NCBI GenBank assembly: GCA_035628135.1
Contig: DASPKM010000010.1
Location: 558,001-622,000, forward strand
From: DASPKM01 sp035628135
GTDB lineage: Bacteria; Bacteroidota; Bacteroidia; Chitinophagales; Chitinophagaceae
Direction of reading: 5' to 3'
Length of the DNA stretch: 64,000 nucleotides
The position numbers and the translations under genes are program-made. Below, piece by piece: positions 44,256 through 52,936 of this stretch (position 1 is its first letter; each line of letters starts with the position of its first letter). The notes under the pieces are model-generated. The model was not told the DNA's origin. It ran no database searches and worked only from the letters and a program-made list of their open reading frames with translations.

Positions 44256-46488
44256 GTTTTTTTGCCTCTACGGGCTCTATCAGCGAGCGGAATTCCCCGA
44301 ACGGTTTTTGATTGTAGGGATTGTCCAGCGCCTCCGCCAGGTCTAATTTTTCACTTTGGGTTAGATGGAAATTGAGCGATGCGCGGGCCTCGTCTTTCCT
44401 GGGATAATATTGAATGGATATTTTATGGAATTGTTTTCCAAACATTGCGCTGGTAAGGCTCATGATGTCATTTTGCTGGAACTCCTGGATCTTATACCAG
44501 TTGTATTGCAGCAGGAAAGCGGGCTTGGTAAATACGTCGTTGATGTTACCTGATTCGTAGGGGTGTTCCCATGCGCCGGTTTTGCGGTCGCGTATCTGTA
44601 TCACGATCAAAGCGCTGGTATTGGCCTGTATCCAATCCCTGAACACGTGCAAGAACCGCGCAGAGGTTTCCTGTCCGAAATTATCACGAAAGCCGGAGTC
44701 CATTACGTCTATTACCGGGTCGCTGGGCAGCCATACGTTGGGCAATACATAAGGGAAAGTGGCATTCATGCGCAATACGGTGAGCATGCGCACGTCCATG
44801 GGGTCTTGCTTGTGGAACAGCGCAGCGTAATCGATCGCATCGGGATCGATGTGCGTGGCGGTATCGGTAACGGGCTTCATCAAGAAGCTCACCGGCTGGC
44901 TGCTGATAATAAGCTTGCGACCGTCGCGGGTAATAACGGGATGGAACAACATGAGCGGGATGACCGCATTGGCCTCATCCTCGACATAATCTTTTAATTG
45001 ATGATTGAGCACGCCGCGGGTATTATCGTTGAACTTTTCTTCGAATGCATAGCCACGGTCCTTTACAAAGGTGCGATTGCCGATTTGAAATGTGTGCGCC
45101 GGCGATGCAAGATCTCTTGCTACCAGCGATGAGAACAAGGGGTTCAGCAAATCGCCTGCAATATCATCGATGTATTGTTTGTTGTGCAGGTTAATGGCTT
45201 CGCCTTTTACTTTATGGCGATATAATTCTCTGAAGTAAGAGGCGCCCAGCATGCCGCCGGAAGAACCGGTGATCAGGAATGTTTTTCGCATCAGTTCGCC
45301 GCCGCTGAGGCTATCCAGCCGCTGCAAGGCGTTCATGGTAAAGGTGGCGCTGCGCGTGCCGCCTCCGCTGGTGTTGATGATGACCATTACCGGTTTCTCT
45401 TCACCTTGTCTTTTCTTCCAGTTGTCCAGTATGCGCAGCATGTTTTGCTTGTCCTGCTCGATGCGATCGTTGGTGCACAGCTGCAGCAGCGTTTCGCGGG
45501 CGTACTTCGGCCGCTCGTTACTGTTAGCATAATTGATGCCGTATGCCTTATTGGTAGGGTCGATGATGTTGTTGCGGTAAAGCGTGTTAACGATCAGGAA
45601 TATCAAAATCACAAAGGGAATGCTCCAGCTTTGCAGGAAGTAAGAGAATGCGCCCGCCACAGCTATGAACACTGCAAAGAAAATGACGATGCTGGCAGCC
45701 GCCGGCAACTGGAACAGTGGATTATCGAGAAAGAATCCCAACAGTATCAAAAAAACAAATGCAATGAAAATAGACAATACCGCCGCGAAATGGTGGCGGC
45801 TGAACATGGTTTCTATAAACTCGCTGCTGTAGTGCGAAACATCGCGTACTTTTTTGACATGGGTAAGCGCATTGAGGTAGTACTCTACTTTTATCAGCCG
45901 GCTTTCGTTCAGCTTCGATCCTTTGTGGCTGAATTGCGTTTTGTACCGTTGAGGATTGTTGATCAGCGGCGTCATACGCCGGATGATGGACTTGTCGGCC
46001 CTGAAAAAATACAGGAGCGATAGCAGTATAAGGCTCACAAGACCTAACACAAATCCCAATGCCAGCAATGTGATCTCGCCTGTGCCCATCAGCTCTTTGT
46101 TAGCTGCAAAGCGAACGCCCTTGAAAAAATAGAATAGCACAAAGGCGAGCGGGATGATGGAATTATTGATGCAATACTTCAGGAAGGGGTTGGTAGTGGT
46201 GGCCAGGAATTTAAAATGCCGGCTGAACAAAATGAAGGTGGTGATGTTCCAGCTCATGATAAATACGCCCAGGGCCACACCCACGATGGCAGCGCTGATG
46301 AAATTTACCTTTCCCAGGTATTCGGGGGCCAGGAACAGGGAATTGGCCCCGAAGGTTTGCATAAATGAGCCGTTGACCGTGCTAAACAGCAGGAACCAGA
46401 ACAACAGCAGCACCTGGAATTTTTTTAAATGCAGGATCACCAGTTGAACAGGGAAGGAACGATAAACGGATCGTACGAATTTCCACAT
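44239..46488 (-). CDS. membrane-anchored patatin-like phospholipase
   Basis: The 749-residue protein has about eight hydrophobic segments in its first 320 residues (for example 15-33, 57-85, 105-122, 137-160, 238-262), then a soluble domain with TSGGGTRSATF (oxyanion-type glycine loop, about residues 371-381) and the nucleophile motif GSSGG (408-412, Ser410 in GxSxG). VMDSGFRDNFG supplies the Asp of the Ser-Asp dyad. It therefore looks like a patatin acyl hydrolase fused to a polytopic membrane domain. Substrate unknown. It is convergent with and overlaps the lipid-kinase gene. Confidence 0.75.
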   Translation of the reverse strand: MWKFVRSVYRSFPVQLVILHLKKFQVLLLFWFLLFSTVNGSFMQTFGANSLFLAPEYLGKVNFISAAIVGVALGVFIMSWNITTFILFSRHFKFLATTTNPFLKYCINNSIIPLAFVLFYFFKGVRFAANKELMGTGEITLLALGFVLGLVSLILLSLLYFFRADKSIIRRMTPLINNPQRYKTQFSHKGSKLNESRLIKVEYYLNALTHVKKVRDVSHYSSEFIETMFSRHHFAAVLSIFIAFVFLILLGFFLDNPLFQLPAAASIVIFFAVFIAVAGAFSYFLQSWSIPFVILIFLIVNTLYRNNIIDPTNKAYGINYANSNERPKYARETLLQLCTNDRIEQDKQNMLRILDNWKKRQGEEKPVMVIINTSGGGTRSATFTMNALQRLDSLSGGELMRKTFLITGSSGGMLGASYFRELYRHKVKGEAINLHNKQYIDDIAGDLLNPLFSSLVARDLASPAHTFQIGNRTFVKDRGYAFEEKFNDNTRGVLNHQLKDYVEDEANAVIPLMLFHPVITRDGRKLIISSQPVSFLMKPVTDTATHIDPDAIDYAALFHKQDPMDVRMLTVLRMNATFPYVLPNVWLPSDPVIDVMDSGFRDNFGQETSARFLHVFRDWIQANTSALIVIQIRDRKTGAWEHPYESGNINDVFTKPAFLLQYNWYKIQEFQQNDIMSLTSAMFGKQFHKISIQYYPRKDEARASLNFHLTQSEKLDLAEALDNPYNQKPFGEFRSLIEPVEAKKLTKAE

Positions 46489-46587
46489 AACATTAGGTAA
46501 GCACGGTACAAGCTAAGGTATTGCTGTAAAGCCAGCCCGCCTATATAAACGATGGAGCAAACCTTAAATTATAGCCGTCGCTTTAAA

Positions 46588-47679
46588 TTAACGTATTCCG
46601 GCCAGAGCAGGAAGCGGATTTTTCCGCAGCAAGTAATACATCCATACAAGGCTAAGGAGGAAAAGCATTCCGGTGAGTTGGTGCAGTTGCGCCACCCATT
46701 CAAACCCGCCCCATTGGTTGGGCACAATGTGCTTGCTGGCCCAAAGGGAGTAAATACCCAAAAACACCTGTATGATGATGAATATGGCGGGCAGCCACCG
46801 GGTAGCCGTAAAAAGCCGCGGCATGGGTGCGGCCCGGTAGGCTTTTACCGTCCAGGTAAATGCCAGCAAGGTAAGCACATAAGCAAGCAGGCGGTGCACA
46901 AAATGAATGGTGATGCGGTTGTCGACAAAATTGAAAAGGAAAGGTTCTTCCGCAAAAAGGTTAGAGGGTATCCATTCGCCGTTGATGGTGGGCCAGGTGG
47001 GCGCTGCGTTGGCGGCCTTGTGGCCAGCCATGAGCGCGCCAAAAACAAATTGAATGAACACCAGCCCTATCATCCACCCGGTTAGTTTTCTTAGGCTGGG
47101 AGCCGCGGCGCGTTCGTACTGCGGCACCAATAGCTGCAATCCGAACCAGAACGCATAGGCTATCAGCGCCAATGCAAACACAAAATGAAGGGCGAGGCGG
47201 GTGGGCTTTACATAAATGGCATCGCCTGTTAGCCCGCTTTTCACCATGATCCAACCGATGGCGCCCTGCAGCGCGCCGAACAGGAACAGCAGGAGCAGGG
47301 GACCGATCATGTTTTTGGTGAATCTTTTCTGAATAAGGAAAATCGTGAAGGGTATTGCAAAGGCAATGGCGATGAGCCGGCCCCAAAAGCGATGGAACCA
47401 CTCCCAGAAAAAAATGAATTTGAAATCGGAGAGGGTAAAGTCCATGTTGATGTAGCGGAACTGCGGGGTCTGCCGGTATTTTTCAAATTCAGTTGCCCAT
47501 TGTTGCTCGTTCAGTGGGGGAAGAAATCCTGTTACCACGTCCCATTCGGTAATGGAGAGGCCGGAGCCCGTGAGCCGTGTAATGCCGCCCAATATTACCT
47601 GCACCAGCAGCATGCCTACGCCGATCATGATCCAAATGGCTACTGCGCGGGAAGAAGAGGAGCGTGGCGTTGTTTGCAT
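46588..47679 (-). CDS. ctaA: COX15/CtaA heme A synthase family protein
   Basis: The 363-residue eight-helix inner-membrane protein oxidises the C8 methyl of heme O to the formyl of heme A for cytochrome oxidase. Visible family motifs: VILGGITRLTGSGLSITEWD (about residues 28-47), WEWFHRFWGRL with the conserved His of helix 2, the central WIMVKSGL, and the C-terminal HFVHRLLAYVL and QLHQLTGMLFL His ligands. ATG 47679 was preferred to the TTG 9 bp upstream. A TACCTTTG element is 6 bp from this ATG. Confidence 0.92.
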   Translation of the reverse strand: MQTTPRSSSSRAVAIWIMIGVGMLLVQVILGGITRLTGSGLSITEWDVVTGFLPPLNEQQWATEFEKYRQTPQFRYINMDFTLSDFKFIFFWEWFHRFWGRLIAIAFAIPFTIFLIQKRFTKNMIGPLLLLFLFGALQGAIGWIMVKSGLTGDAIYVKPTRLALHFVFALALIAYAFWFGLQLLVPQYERAAAPSLRKLTGWMIGLVFIQFVFGALMAGHKAANAAPTWPTINGEWIPSNLFAEEPFLFNFVDNRITIHFVHRLLAYVLTLLAFTWTVKAYRAAPMPRLFTATRWLPAIFIIIQVFLGIYSLWASKHIVPNQWGGFEWVAQLHQLTGMLFLLSLVWMYYLLRKNPLPALAGIR

Positions 47680-47685
47680 CGCGTG

Positions 47686-47693
47686 CAAAGGTA
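47686..47693 (-). promoter_or_regulatory. -7 element touching the ctaA start
   Basis: The minus strand reads TACCTTTG, 6 bp before the ATG at 47679. Confidence 0.35.
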
Positions 47694-47768
47694 GGGGCGG
47701 AAATTTTTTTCACATTGTTTTTCACATTGAATGGCGGATAGGTTTCATCCTGTAGATTGCGCTTGCTT

Positions 47769-48410
47769 ATGTTGAAAAACTTTCTCCGAGAAAATATCAT
47801 TGAGGCCGGTTGCGATGAGGCGGGAAGGGGATGCCTGGCCGGGCCTGTGTTTGCCGCGGCGGTGATATTGCCACGGGATTTTTTTCATCCGTTATTGAAC
47901 GACTCCAAACAGGTTACGCCCGAACACCGCGCAGAGCTGCGGATGTTTATCGAGCAACACGCCGTTAGCTATGCAGTTGCTAAAGTGGACCACGAAGAGA
48001 TCGACCGCATTAATATTCTTAAAGCATCTTTTAAGGCCATGCACCTCGCGGTAAAAAAGCTGAAGCAGAAACCGCAGTTGTTGCTGATTGATGGCAACCG
48101 TTTCACGCCGTATAAAAGGATCCCGCATGAATGTGTTGTGCAGGGCGATGGCATTTATGCTTCGATTGCTGCTGCCAGCATTTTAGCCAAAACTTACCGC
48201 GACGATTTCATGATCCGGCTGCATAAGAAGCATCCACAGTACGGTTGGAATACCAATAAGGCTTATGCTACGCCTTGCCATCGCAGAGCTATCGAGGAGC
48301 ATGGATTGACTCCATATCACCGCAGGTCGTTCCAATGTTTGTCTCCGCAGTTGGAACTGGAGTTAACGGAAGAATTGATTGTACAGGAACCCTTGACCGC
48401 AGTTCCATAG
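47769..48410 (+). CDS. rnhB: ribonuclease HII
   Basis: The 213-residue cytoplasmic enzyme cuts the RNA strand of RNA/DNA hybrids and removes single ribonucleotides from DNA. The catalytic set is visible: DEAGRG at residues 16-21 (D16, E17), D45 in NDSKQ-type LLNDSKQVTPE, and the Asp in LLIDGNRF. Later motifs IAAASILAKTYRD and HRRSF are typical. ATG 47769 was chosen over a TTG 12 bp upstream. Divergent from ctaA. Confidence 0.95.
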   Translation: MLKNFLRENIIEAGCDEAGRGCLAGPVFAAAVILPRDFFHPLLNDSKQVTPEHRAELRMFIEQHAVSYAVAKVDHEEIDRINILKASFKAMHLAVKKLKQKPQLLLIDGNRFTPYKRIPHECVVQGDGIYASIAAASILAKTYRDDFMIRLHKKHPQYGWNTNKAYATPCHRRAIEEHGLTPYHRRSFQCLSPQLELELTEELIVQEPLTAVP

Positions 48411-48592
48411 GTCGATTATCATCCAAAGACATCCGTGGCAAGCATCGATCGTACGTTCATCCTGGGTTCATTTTCGCTCATCCGGCATCTATCCTACGTT
48501 CATCCTTCGTTTGTCTTACGTTGTTCTACGTATTTTTATCCGGTTATGCGCCAATGTCCCTTATCCTCTTTCTGCTCAGCACGTCTCCACTC

Positions 48593-49201
48593 TTATCCCT
48601 TCCAGGCCCCTGCGCCCTTTCTTAATAATACCGGCTCATCCCCTGTACAATCAATAATCGTCGATGGCACGATACCGCCAATTCCACCATCCACCACCAT
48701 ATCCACCAGATGGCCTACTTGCCCGTGAATGATCTCCGGATCGGTATAATGTTCCACCAACTCCCCGGGCAGCGAGGCGCTCAATATAGGCCGGCCCAAT
48801 TCTTTCACAATGGTCCTGGCAATGGTATTATCCGGCACCCGCAGCCCGATGCTGTGTTTTTTACTTTGAAGGATGCGGGGCACCTGCCTGCTGGCGGGCA
48901 AAATGAAGGTATAAGGGCCAGGCAAATGCTCTTTCAATAGCCTGTAGGTGGTGTTGGGCAATTGCCGGGCGTAGGCGCTTAAGCTGCTAAGATCGTGGCA
49001 AATGAAGGATAACTGTGCCTTGGCCGGCTGCACCTGCTTGATGCGGCAGATCCTTTCAACGGCTTTTGGCTGAAAAATATCGCAACCTAATCCATAAATG
49101 GTATCGGTGGGATAAATGACCACCCCGCCCTGTTGGAGGCATTGCTGTATAAGCTGGACCTTTCTCGGTTCGGGATTATCCGGGTGCAAGGTTAAGAGCA
49201 T
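48593..49201 (-). CDS. threonylcarbamoyl-AMP synthase family protein (Sua5/YciO/YrdC)
   Basis: The 202-residue protein has the YrdC fold: VQLIQQCLQQGGVVIYPTDTIYGLGCD (about residues 14-40) with the conserved PTDT(I/V)YGL, then KSKHSIGLRVPDN-like SIGLRVPD and the ILSASLPG segment. The family makes threonylcarbamoyl-AMP for the tRNA t6A37 modification. YciO-like members have uncertain activity, and KHSIGLRVP leaves room for that subgroup. ATG 49201 is used because the 22 upstream residues lack similarity. The 182 bp between its stop and rnhB hold imperfect TACGTTCATCC repeats only. Confidence 0.85.
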   Translation of the reverse strand: MLLTLHPDNPEPRKVQLIQQCLQQGGVVIYPTDTIYGLGCDIFQPKAVERICRIKQVQPAKAQLSFICHDLSSLSAYARQLPNTTYRLLKEHLPGPYTFILPASRQVPRILQSKKHSIGLRVPDNTIARTIVKELGRPILSASLPGELVEHYTDPEIIHGQVGHLVDMVVDGGIGGIVPSTIIDCTGDEPVLLRKGAGAWKG

Positions 49202-49304
49202 CCGGCAATATACGGTTATCGGGAGAGCCAGCGGCCATAACCCCTTAATATGTAAAGCAGTTGTCAATTCATGGGCCTGCTTAGTGTAACAATTTTATAA
49301 TATA

Positions 49305-49312
49305 TACATTTG
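49305..49312 (+). promoter_or_regulatory. -7 element of the cupin gene
   Basis: TACATTTG matches TAnnTTTG, 19 bp before ATG 49332. No clear -33 partner. Confidence 0.35.
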
Positions 49313-49331
49313 TTTCTTTAAAACTCTTTCT

Positions 49332-50225
49332 ATGCAGTTGAGCTCTGTAGAAAAAGTAGGCCTCATTAACCCCGAGGAATTCAGAGAAAAATATTATAAC
49401 CCCATGAAGCCCGTGGTGATTAAGGACCTGTCCAAACAATGGCCAGCCTATTCAACCTGGAACTGGGACCTCTTTCAGCAAGTGGTTGGTGAAGTAAAAG
49501 TGGGCGTTTACAACAACGTAAAAAGCGATGCATATACGCCCATCAACAAAGCCGACGATTACATGAAGTTCGGCGACTACATAGAAATGGTGCGCAAAGG
49601 CCCCGCCCAATGGAGAATCTTTCTTTTCAACATCTTCGATCATGCGCCCCAGCTCATCAACGATTTTACATGGCCCGACCACCTGGCCACGGGCTTCGTT
49701 AAGCGCTATCCTATGCTGTTTGTAGGAGGGCAAGGCTCTATTACGCATATGCACTTCGACATAGATATGTCGCACATATTTCACACCCAGTTCGTGGGCC
49801 GCAAACGAGTGCTGCTTTTTCCCTTCGAGGAGCAACGCAAGATTTACCGCAAGCCCTGGGAAGTGCTAAGCTTCGTGAACTTCGAAAATTACTTCGACGA
49901 CCGCAAGAACAAACTGGAAAGGGACAAGCATCCCGCCCTGCAATTTGCAAGGGGTTATGAAGTAATACTGGAACACGGCGACACGCTGTTTATGCCCGCG
50001 GGATACTGGCACCACATGGAGTACCTCGACAGTGGTTTTGCCATGAGCCTGCGCGCATTGCAAAGCTCCCTCAGCGGTAAATTAAAAGGCGTGTGGAATT
50101 TATTCGGAATGCGCAACATCGATACACTCATGAAAAGGACAGCGCCCGAGTGGTGGTACAATTATAAAAAAGAAAAAACTTTTAAGGCAGCTGAGCGGGA
50201 ATTGATCGAAAGCCAGGTAGACTAA
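49332..50225 (+). CDS. cupin-like JmjC-domain protein, putative 2-OG dioxygenase
   Basis: The 297-residue protein has the JmjC/cupin_8 fold of the Fe(II)/2-oxoglutarate hydroxylase superfamily. Candidate iron ligands are H141 and D143 in MHFDID and a distal His at 227/228 in YWHHMEY. The PMKPVVIKDLSKQWPA start is typical for FIH/JMJD5-like proteins, which hydroxylate protein or tRNA residues. Target unknown. A stem at 50224-50280 directly after the stop probably ends the transcript. Confidence 0.85.
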   Translation: MQLSSVEKVGLINPEEFREKYYNPMKPVVIKDLSKQWPAYSTWNWDLFQQVVGEVKVGVYNNVKSDAYTPINKADDYMKFGDYIEMVRKGPAQWRIFLFNIFDHAPQLINDFTWPDHLATGFVKRYPMLFVGGQGSITHMHFDIDMSHIFHTQFVGRKRVLLFPFEEQRKIYRKPWEVLSFVNFENYFDDRKNKLERDKHPALQFARGYEVILEHGDTLFMPAGYWHHMEYLDSGFAMSLRALQSSLSGKLKGVWNLFGMRNIDTLMKRTAPEWWYNYKKEKTFKAAERELIESQVD

Positions 50226-50280
50226 GACTGAAAAATATCTTAAAGAATTATTGCTTTTTCAGAAAACAGTCTTTAATTTA
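50224..50280 (+). terminator. hairpin after the cupin gene
   Basis: AAGACTG (50224-50230) can pair with CAGTCTT (50267-50273), and alternatively CTGAAAAA (50228-50235) with TTTTTCAG (50255-50262). The stem overlaps the stop codon. Confidence 0.45.
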
Positions 50281-50852
50281 GCCCTGCTATGCACTAAAAA
50301 GCTAATCAATGCAGTGTATTGCTCCAATTTCCGCTCTCCAATCATCCAATTTCCAAAAACTGCTTTTTCCAATTTCCACGCCTTTCAGGTTTTTTGAAGA
50401 ATAATATTTAAATTAAGCTGTGATTTATCAGCAGCCCTTGACCGTTACCCCCCAGAAAATCTTATTTCAAACAAATAATTTAAGAGAACGATTGCCGTAA
50501 CTAAAAACTAACTGCTTCTTTTCCAAATAAGTAAACAAGCTTACGTTTTTAAATTCTTTCTTTTTGTGGTTTCAGAGGTAAGCACAGGCCGGCGATTTCC
50601 ATCGTCGGCAATTTTTTTATAATACCCGGACGGATCCGATTAAAAATGAGGCAAAAGGGATTTGGACTCAGGGTATAAGAACCGTAAGTGAAACAGCGTG
50701 CCGGCGTATGCCCGGCCCGGACCTATAGAATTGAATTGATCTGCGACAAGATTTCGGATGTCAAAATTGCCCTGCCTGCTTCGTACTGTCGCTAGCAGGT
50801 TGAACTTCGGGGATCGATGACTGTTAGCAGCGTACCCTGCGAAGAAAAATTG
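50226..50852. other. 627-bp gene-free region between convergent genes
   Basis: I find no credible protein gene. The left half is AT-rich; a strong + strand terminator at 50588-50619 has no assigned gene directly upstream. The right half has mixed composition and a short 157-codon frame from 50817 that is antisense to korB and not coding. Confidence 0.5.
50588..50619 (+). terminator. orphan intrinsic terminator
   Basis: GCCGGCGAT (50588-50596) pairs with ATCGTCGGC (50601-50609, one G-T) around TTCC and is followed by AA and seven T. It sits 360 bp after the cupin gene, so it may end an unannotated small RNA. Confidence 0.75.
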
Positions 50853-51887
50853 CTATGCTATTGTCCAGGTTTCATTACCTCGCAGCAATTTGTCGAGATT
50901 ACCTGCACCTTTCGACGACATTACTTCTTCTATCTGCAGGTTCATGATATCTTCATAACAAGCCCGCTGCGTTTCATAAAACACGCCAAATGGCCTGGGA
51001 AGATGGCCTTCTTTGGAAGGATCGTTGAAGATGCGCACCAGTATCTGCGCTTTATAAATATCGTGTTCGTCGTGTACCCACAGGTCGCTGGCGCTATGGC
51101 CTTCATCAAGGTTTACCACCACGGGCGTAAACCCGTCCAGCTTGATGCCTTTATTTTGAGCGGCCCCGAACACCAGGGGCTTGCCTTGCTCCAGGAACAA
51201 GGCCTCGTCTGCCTTCGTGCCCTTTTCGGTGAATATTTCGAATGCGCCGTCGTTGAAAATGTTGCAGTTCTGGTATATTTCCAGGAATGATGCGCCTTTA
51301 TGCTGGTTGGCCCTTACCAACATCGATTGCAGGTGCTTGGGGTCCCTGTCCATGCTTCGTGCTATAAAAGTAGCATCGGCGCCCAATGCCAGGGCCAATG
51401 GATTAAAGGGATGGTCGATGCTTCCGTAAGGGGTTGACTTGGTTACCTTGTTCAGTTCGGATGTGGGCGAGTACTGTCCCTTGGTAAGACCATATATCTG
51501 GTTATTGAACAGCAGTATGTTCACGTCGAAGTTCCTGCGCAGCAAATGGATGGTGTGATTGCCACCAATGCTCAGGCTGTCTCCATCGCCTGTAACTATC
51601 CACACGCTTAGTTCCGGCCTGGTGGCTTTTAACCCACTGGCAATGGCGGTTGCGCGGCCGTGGATCGAGTGCATGCCGTACGTATTCATATAATACGGGA
51701 AGCGGCTGCTGCAGCCGATGCCTGAAACGATCACGATGTTTTCACGCGGGATTCCCAGGCCGGGCATTACTTTTTGTACCTGGGCCAGGATGGAATAGTC
51801 GCCGCATCCGGGGCACCAGCGGACCTCCTGGTCCGTTGCAAAATCTTTTGCGGTCATCGGTTGCGGAACGGTTGTGGTAGTACTCAT
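50853..51887 (-). CDS. korB: 2-oxoacid:ferredoxin oxidoreductase, beta subunit
   Basis: The 344-residue thiamine-diphosphate subunit pairs with an alpha (KorA) chain to decarboxylate 2-oxoglutarate (or pyruvate) and reduce ferredoxin. Motifs: VRWCPGCGDYSILAQVQK (about residues 23-40), SGIGCSSRFPYYMNTYG, the ThDP/Mg motif GDGDSLSIGGNH (about 111-122) and NNQIYGLTKGQYSPTS. The alpha-subunit gene, usually adjacent upstream, is not present here; the upstream neighbour is a CMD protein. ATG 51887 begins the MSTTTTVPQ leader; assignment to 2-oxoglutarate is by family only. Confidence 0.88.
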   Translation of the reverse strand: MSTTTTVPQPMTAKDFATDQEVRWCPGCGDYSILAQVQKVMPGLGIPRENIVIVSGIGCSSRFPYYMNTYGMHSIHGRATAIASGLKATRPELSVWIVTGDGDSLSIGGNHTIHLLRRNFDVNILLFNNQIYGLTKGQYSPTSELNKVTKSTPYGSIDHPFNPLALALGADATFIARSMDRDPKHLQSMLVRANQHKGASFLEIYQNCNIFNDGAFEIFTEKGTKADEALFLEQGKPLVFGAAQNKGIKLDGFTPVVVNLDEGHSASDLWVHDEHDIYKAQILVRIFNDPSKEGHLPRPFGVFYETQRACYEDIMNLQIEEVMSSKGAGNLDKLLRGNETWTIA

Positions 51888-51997
51888 GGGTAAAATGGTG
51901 TTGTACAAATTTAAGTAATTCGCCGATTAGCTGGTAAGCCGATCATATAAGGAATTGGCCCGCGAGTATTTTTAGAAAATAATTGGCTTATGCCCGA

Positions 51998-52339
51998 TCA
52001 ACCGGCGAGGGCTTCCCAGTATTCCGCTGCGCGGCGGGTATGGGGTATCACAATGGTGCCGCCCACTATATTAGCCACCGCGAATATTTCATATACCTGC
52101 TCGGTGGTAATGCCCAGCTCATGGCATTTACCCAGGTGGTATTTGATGCAGTCGTCGCAACGCAGCACCATGCTGGCTACCAGGCCGAGCATTTCCTTGG
52201 TTTTTTTATCGAGCGCGCCGTCTTCGTACGTGTTGGTATCCAGGTTCCAGAGGCGTTTCATCACCAGGTTATTTTTGCTTAGGATCACCTCGTTCATTTT
52301 TGTGCGGTAGTCATTGAATTCTTTAACAAGCTCAGGCAT
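51998..52339 (-). CDS. carboxymuconolactone decarboxylase (CMD/AhpD-like) family protein
   Basis: The 113-residue protein is a single CMD domain. The segment VASMVLRCDDCIKYHLGKCHE holds the CxxC plus His triad of AhpD-type peroxidase/disulfide reductases, and VYEIFAVANIVGGTIVIPHTRRAAEYW closes the fold. It is probably a small cytoplasmic redox enzyme. ATG 52339 gives the usual MPELVKEFNDYR start. A TACCTTTG element lies 18 bp upstream. Confidence 0.88.
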   Translation of the reverse strand: MPELVKEFNDYRTKMNEVILSKNNLVMKRLWNLDTNTYEDGALDKKTKEMLGLVASMVLRCDDCIKYHLGKCHELGITTEQVYEIFAVANIVGGTIVIPHTRRAAEYWEALAG

Positions 52340-52357
52340 TGTAAATGATTTAGAGTG

Positions 52358-52365
52358 CAAAGGTA
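52358..52365 (-). promoter_or_regulatory. -7 element of the CMD gene
   Basis: The minus strand reads TACCTTTG, 18 bp before ATG 52339. Confidence 0.35.
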
Positions 52366-52536
52366 AACTGTTACGGATTTACAGTTATCCGTTTAGCAAG
52401 CGATATGCTGCATTGCATCGATAAGCTGCCGTTTATTGCCAACCAGCGATCAGCTGCTATCCGGACAGCACTTTTACAAAACGGTTAGTACACTGAGGCT
52501 TAATTTTTGTAATACCCTCTAATAAAGAATTGTTTT

Positions 52537-52809
52537 ATGAAATGCCCGAAATGTAACGAAACCTTGGTCATGGCCGACAGAAATGGCGTTGAAATAGATT
52601 ATTGTCCCAACTGCAGGGGCGTATGGCTCGATAGAGGAGAATTGGACAAAATACTCGAACGCACCGGCGACTATTATTCCGATAAAGAAAATTACAGGGA
52701 AGATTACCGGAAGGACGATGGATTTAAATATTACGATAAGCACCGGCATCCGCAGCATCCCTACAAGAAAAAGAAATCTTTCTTTTCTGATTTTTTCGAT
52801 TTCGATTAA
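52537..52809 (+). CDS. TFIIB-type zinc-ribbon protein
   Basis: The 90-residue protein begins MKCPKCNETLVMADRNGVEIDYCPNCRGVWLDRGELDKIL, which I cite only as the paired CPKC (residues 3-6) and CPNC (about 23-26) knuckles plus GVWLDRGEL, the zf-TFIIB signature. The rest is charged and rich in Tyr, Asp and Lys, ending SFFSDFFDFD. It is a common small bacterial protein of unknown role, probably zinc-binding. Confidence 0.85.
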   Translation: MKCPKCNETLVMADRNGVEIDYCPNCRGVWLDRGELDKILERTGDYYSDKENYREDYRKDDGFKYYDKHRHPQHPYKKKKSFFSDFFDFD

Positions 52810-52840
52810 GGAGGACCGTTAATTCAGCTCTTGCAAAAAC

Positions 52841-52894
52841 TACGGGTTATGCGTTAGAAAGCATATTGCAAATGCTCGTAACCCATAACCCGTA
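52841..52894. terminator. palindrome between convergent genes
   Basis: TACGGGTTATGCGTTA (52841-52856) and TAACCCATAACCCGTA (52879-52894) form a stem with one mismatch; the loop contains a second short inverted repeat (AGCAT / ATGCT). It separates the zinc-ribbon and acyl-CoA dehydrogenase genes. Confidence 0.55.
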
Positions 52895-52936
52895 ATCTAT
52901 GCGTTCAAATGCAACAACCGTTGCACTGACCGGAAC

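Noticed and set aside
46552..47085. 177-codon frame on the + strand
   Set aside because: It is antisense to ctaA, whose membrane helices and histidine motifs are clear.
48411..48592. imperfect TACGTTCATCC repeats
   Set aside because: Only two good copies exist and no hairpin or ORF results; probably chance low complexity.
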